Below the pieces are notes generated by a model, which ran no database searches, was not told the origin of the DNA, and worked only from the letters and a program-made list of their open reading frames with translations. Shown piece after piece: positions 59,312-64,000 of a DNA stretch of 64,000 bases (the first letter of the stretch is position 1; each line of letters begins with the position of its first letter). The stretch spans positions 1 through 64,000 of the forward strand of contig NW_022985569.1 of the NCBI RefSeq assembly GCF_010093815.1. Direction: 5' to 3'. The position numbers and the translations under genes were made by a program. The stretch is from Pseudovirgaria hyperparasitica. Taxonomy: Eukaryota > Ascomycota > Dothideomycetes > Acrospermales > Acrospermaceae.

Positions 59312-59681
59312 TCAGCGACCTGTGAACGGCTTCGAGATATCATCCGCAGCCTCGCCAGCTGTATCGCCAAGTGGGTTTTGCGCGCTTCCACCAGCAATAT
59401 TGCCAAGACTAGACTTCAAATTTTTGATGTCTTGCTGGTCAGCATCTGGGACCTTGCTGATCTGGTCTAACATTCATTCACATTAGACTCGAGTTGAGAA
59501 GTCCACACAATATATACTAACCTTTCATCATGTACGACATCTTGTTTTCGCCCATCGTTTTCAGGGCCCCTTGTTCCATCTTCCTTTTCAGCTCCGGAGG
59601 AATACCATAAAAGTAAACGAACAGGGAGAGCAGTGCAACTATGCCTGCGAAGCTTGTGAGGATTGCTGATGTGGACGGCAT
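59312..59681 (-). CDS. Small single-pass membrane protein, 104 aa
   Basis: Two exons (59681-59522 and 59466-59312) joined across a 55-nt intron (GTTAGT...TAG) give 104 residues. Neither exon is conspicuous alone, so the gene is easy to miss. The protein starts MPSTSAILTSFAGIVALLSL, continues FVYFYGIPPELKRKMEQGAL, and has a single hydrophobic helix at about 7-26. The soluble part reads KTMGENKMSYMMKDQISKVP, then a polar tail with NIAGGSAQNPLGDTAGEAAD. A hydrophobic helix followed by a basic segment would fit a mitochondrial or ER membrane anchor. I recall similar fungal sequences but no known function. It is convergent with NDUFS2 (268 bp apart). Confidence 0.75.
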
Positions 59682-59863
59682 CGTCGAAGGTTCGTTCGTA
59701 GGAAAGGGTTCTTAAGCTGCTCTCGCTTGTAGTGTGATGTAAAAGTGCAGCAAGTAGCAGAACCAAAGAAGCTGTAGAAGGAATATCAGAGTCTATTTAT
59801 CTCTCCAGATAAGCTAGACAAGCAAGTTTCTCGTTTGCAGCATGTTCTCTGTCATGGTGACAT

Positions 59864-60514
59864 ATGACGTGCAGTGGGCTTGTACGTTTGATTGCCTGTT
59901 TGCATCCTTGTTTTGCGCGGGAGGCCCTCGGAGACGCGGGGCGATGCTCTCGACTGATTCGTTCGACGGGATATATTAATTGCAGACTGGCTACTTGTTT
60001 GTTATATGCAATTGGTACCTCCAACGACTCGGCGGGCTCCTTAGCATTGGAGTATGCCAAGGACGCTTCTTCTCAGGACCTAGGACCAGATATATACCAA
60101 AGCCCGAGCTTACTAGAGATGGCTAGTGATAATACTCATGGTGTGACGGGAGTAGGAGCTTCTCCGAATAATAATCAACAGAATGCGTTATGTCGCTTTT
60201 TTTTGGACGGGAGCAGAATGCCCAGTTTGCCATTGCAGGCGAACTCAGCTGAGCATACAGAACGGCTCCGACAATTATCTTCTAGTAAAGAGAGAGATTC
60301 CATATGTTATCTGGTTGATCAGATACGCGTAGCGCGTCGGTCTTCAGAGACAGTAGCTGTTAAGCTAACAGCTACAATACACCTATTCACTTCATGTCTT
60401 GCTTATTCCTATAAGTATCCGCGATATTCTTATCACTTCGAAAGGCTGCTCCTTACTTCTGGGGATCCTTCTCAGTTCCCTCTAATTACTGCGGGGTCAC
60501 GGAGTGTTACATAG
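59864..60514 (+). CDS. Uncertain 216-codon ORF
   Basis: An ATG-started frame of 216 codons. No known domain, signal peptide or membrane segment is visible. Its composition is mixed, with Ser, Leu and Arg prominent, and the stretch around it (59.9-60.9 kb) lacks the look of its neighbours. A second open frame (60515-60766) follows directly. It may be an orphan gene, a decayed one or chance. Confidence 0.25.
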   Translation: MTCSGLVRLIACLHPCFAREALGDAGRCSRLIRSTGYINCRLATCLLYAIGTSNDSAGSLALEYAKDASSQDLGPDIYQSPSLLEMASDNTHGVTGVGASPNNNQQNALCRFFLDGSRMPSLPLQANSAEHTERLRQLSSSKERDSICYLVDQIRVARRSSETVAVKLTATIHLFTSCLAYSYKYPRYSYHFERLLLTSGDPSQFPLITAGSRSVT

Positions 60515-61008
60515 ATGGTACCCCGTCACGCGCCACCTTATCTTGTTGAATTCTGGCATTTTGGAACTTCCTCCTCCACGATAGCACTGCCACATCTTGT
60601 AGGAATTCAGCAACACAGGTACCCTCTAGGCGATACGGGATTGGGTCGTATGAGGGAGCTCAGCCACGGCAGTCAGCCTGGTACATGGTGGCAGCTGCGA
60701 CCCCACCCCCACCGGCCCTTCCTTTGCGGCGGAGACAACAGCAGCTTTCATCTTGAGACACATTGAGGTATCAGTAACCAAAATTTTTAACCTGAAGTCC
60801 TTACTTATCTCCTTTTTGACTTTCCTCTACCTTATACTGCTTCCTACCTTATAACTCAGAATCCCTATTTGCGAGACACAATCCATTACGGGCGGTCGTC
60901 CGCATTGAGGACCCCTCTTTCAGCTTACTCCTTCGCGCGCCAGCTGGCAGCCTGATCGACCCTTGAAAGATATTGACAGTAGAATCTGACAAGCCTGATC
61001 AGGAAAAC
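60515..61008. other. Upstream region of the CaMK gene
   Basis: About 500 bp with CT-rich stretches (60800-60860) but no supported gene. Confidence 0.45.
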
Positions 61009-62499
<1,491 letters not shown>

Positions 62500-63118
62500 G
62501 GTACGATTATATTTTGGGGGATCCTAAGACATCGTTTGCTTGGGCCGCCGACCAATCATGGCCTTGACTCATACCGGTAGCAACATAGCACATGCCCGTA
62601 CGTCCATGAAAGCGATACCCTTCATGAGATAGTCGCAGGCGGGATATGTGTGTTCAATAACCTGCTTGTATATCTTGCAGTACTCTTTTCATGAAAGTCA
62701 TTTTTGCAGCGAACCTATCCAGGATGACTGGCCAATTCCGGCGAGCATTCCATTGTTGTTGATCCTGCGGGAATGTTGTGGTGGTTGTGGCTTGTAGACA
62801 GAGGCGCTTGGAGCAGGTAGTACCTTTTTATCTAAACGACGACAACATCATGCCACGATACGCTTTACAATAGCTTTGTGAATAGCTACGCAGGGTATCT
62901 TAGGTGGCTTGTGAAGGAGCACATAAATATAAGTCAATCACGTGATACCGTCACGGACCTTCCAATAACCCGCCCAACTCGAACCGGCAGGGATCGCAAA
63001 CGCGCAATTGAAGAAAGCTCAATAACAACGTCGCGCCAACGTATCAACCCGCATTTCAAACCACGATTAGCAGTACTAGGACTCAGTGCATTACGCTGCA
63101 ATCCCAATTCCATTCAAG
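62500..63118. promoter_or_regulatory. Upstream region of the bromodomain gene
   Basis: 619 bp with a perfect TCACGTGA palindrome at 62938-62945, 174 bp before the next ATG. No gene is supported. Confidence 0.5.
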
Positions 63119-64000
63119 ATGGAGCGCGAAGGCAAGCGGAAGGGTGCGCCGGGCGCATCGCCAGACAACGCAGGGCGCTCAGCCAAAAGACAGAAACTAC
63201 CTGTAAGTCGATTCTCTTTGAGCAACGTGCGCATGCGTAAGCTTGCGGTAGCTGCATCATGATGGAAAGGACGCGAGGAGTGCGGGCTGCGAGATCTTAA
63301 GCCGCAAGGCGATCGCGACGCTTGGGGTTTGTCCAGAAACGACCTTGCGGACCTACCCACCTCTCCTCCGCGTTAAGACCTCAAAATATTCGCACGGGTT
63401 TGATGCAGAGCGATCAACTCAAATTTCTCTTGGGAAGAAACCCACGAGCCATGGTAGCCACTGCTAACATATCGCTAATTGCATCAGGAACCCGTACAAG
63501 GCGCAGAGACACCAGAGACCACGACGGAGATGGGACAGTTGTTCCTCAATTCGATCACTTCGGCTAAAGATAAGACGTAAGCACATTGCAAAAGATCCAT
63601 TTGTTTCTCTCTAGATTCCAGCTTTGGAAGTGCTCAGGTTTCAATGTGCTAACATCACTACAGTGGTCGACCTATCGCAAATGCATTCCTCACTCTTCCT
63701 AACGCCGTACTGTGTTCCCCAGACAAGAAATAAATGAATATTTGAACTGATGAGCTTCACAGAAGGATGTACCTGGATATTATGAAGAGGTCAAATTACC
63801 TATGGCGCTTGATACTATACAGGTACGCATGTGAATAGGGAACATACAACCAATCTTGATAGACCATGAATGCTCAGCAAAATCTAAAGAGATGGAAGAG
63901 CGAAATGAGTTCGACAGAGATGCTGACATTTGTCATCAGGAAAAACTGAGCAACAAACAATATCCGACGCTGGCAGCATTAGAAAGCGACTTTAAGCGCT
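63119..64000 (+). CDS. Bromodomain protein (RSC/SWI-SNF type), 5' part
   Basis: Exons at 63119-63202, 63488-63576, 63664-63706, 63763-63822 and 63940 onward, running off the window. The start is MEREGKRKGAPGASPDNAGR, a basic tail ending SAKRQKLP. After a 285-nt intron come ETPETTTEMGQLFLNSITSA and KDKT. Then TGRPIANAFLTLPNA, KDVPGYYEEVKLPMALDTIQ and EKLSNKQYPTLAALESDFKR follow the start of a bromodomain (helix Z, ZA loop with the LP and DYY-like YY, helix A). The pattern matches fungal Rsc1/Rsc2/Rsc4 or polybromo-type proteins, which bind acetyl-lysine on histones. Splice borders of the small exons are by eye. The 3' part lies outside, so the exact member is open. Confidence 0.8.

Noticed and set aside
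60480-60530. GGGGTCAC / GTACCCCGTCAC words that looked like transposon ends
   Set aside because: No matching partner end, target-site duplication or transposase frame could be found within the window.

Overview
The window is nuclear DNA of a filamentous ascomycete (Pezizomycotina). A dothideomycete-like fungus is my best guess, but this is not proven. The support is short introns (mostly 43-130 nt) with GTRNGT donors and CTAAC/CTGAC branch sites, fungal-only families (Pal1, Snt2, Mph1, an expansin-like DPBB protein), gene-dense stretches on both strands, and long microsatellite-rich gaps. I rebuilt 22 spliced or intact genes plus one weak ORF. I found no tRNA, rRNA, CRISPR array, prophage or convincing intact transposon.

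Layout. 1-8.6 kb: a small TPR-like protein, EMC6, a secreted expansin-like protein and an unknown 406-aa protein. 8.6-12.0 kb: a 1144-aa single-pass membrane protein in one exon. 12-15 kb: gene-poor DNA with three related TATA-type promoter-like modules. 15-21 kb: a DUF726/TMCO4-type lipase-like protein, the U6 snRNA exonuclease USB1 and a Pal1 endocytic protein. 21-22 kb: a 16-bp minisatellite interrupted by an assembly gap. 22-28.5 kb: Pol I factor RRN3 and the FANCM-type helicase MPH1. 29.3 kb: a small Cys-rich GPI-type protein. 30-34.8 kb: gene-free, microsatellite-rich DNA upstream of SNT2, a 1714-aa BAH/PHD/SANT chromatin protein (34.8-40.3 kb). 42-43.6 kb: an SDR-type epimerase-like protein. 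46.7-51.4 kb: TOP1 and ATP3 as a divergent pair. 51.4-53.1 kb: an AT-rich stretch with a small secreted protein. 54-59.7 kb: a fungal unknown, RPC40 and NDUFS2 as a divergent pair, and a small membrane protein of 104 aa. 61-62.5 kb: a CaMK-I type kinase. 63.1 kb to the edge: the 5' part of a bromodomain gene.

How the genes fit together. Most products are housekeeping: rRNA and tRNA transcription (RRN3, RPC40), DNA topology and repair (TOP1, MPH1), respiration (ATP3, NDUFS2), U6 maturation (USB1) and membrane-protein insertion (EMC6). Chromatin regulators (SNT2, bromodomain protein) and surface or secreted proteins lie between them. I see no biosynthetic cluster and no operon-like system. The least explained signals are the triplicated promoter-like module at 13.3-14.5 kb and the AT-rich stretch holding a secreted protein. 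Exon borders were chosen by eye from splice signals and reading frame, and no homology search was run.
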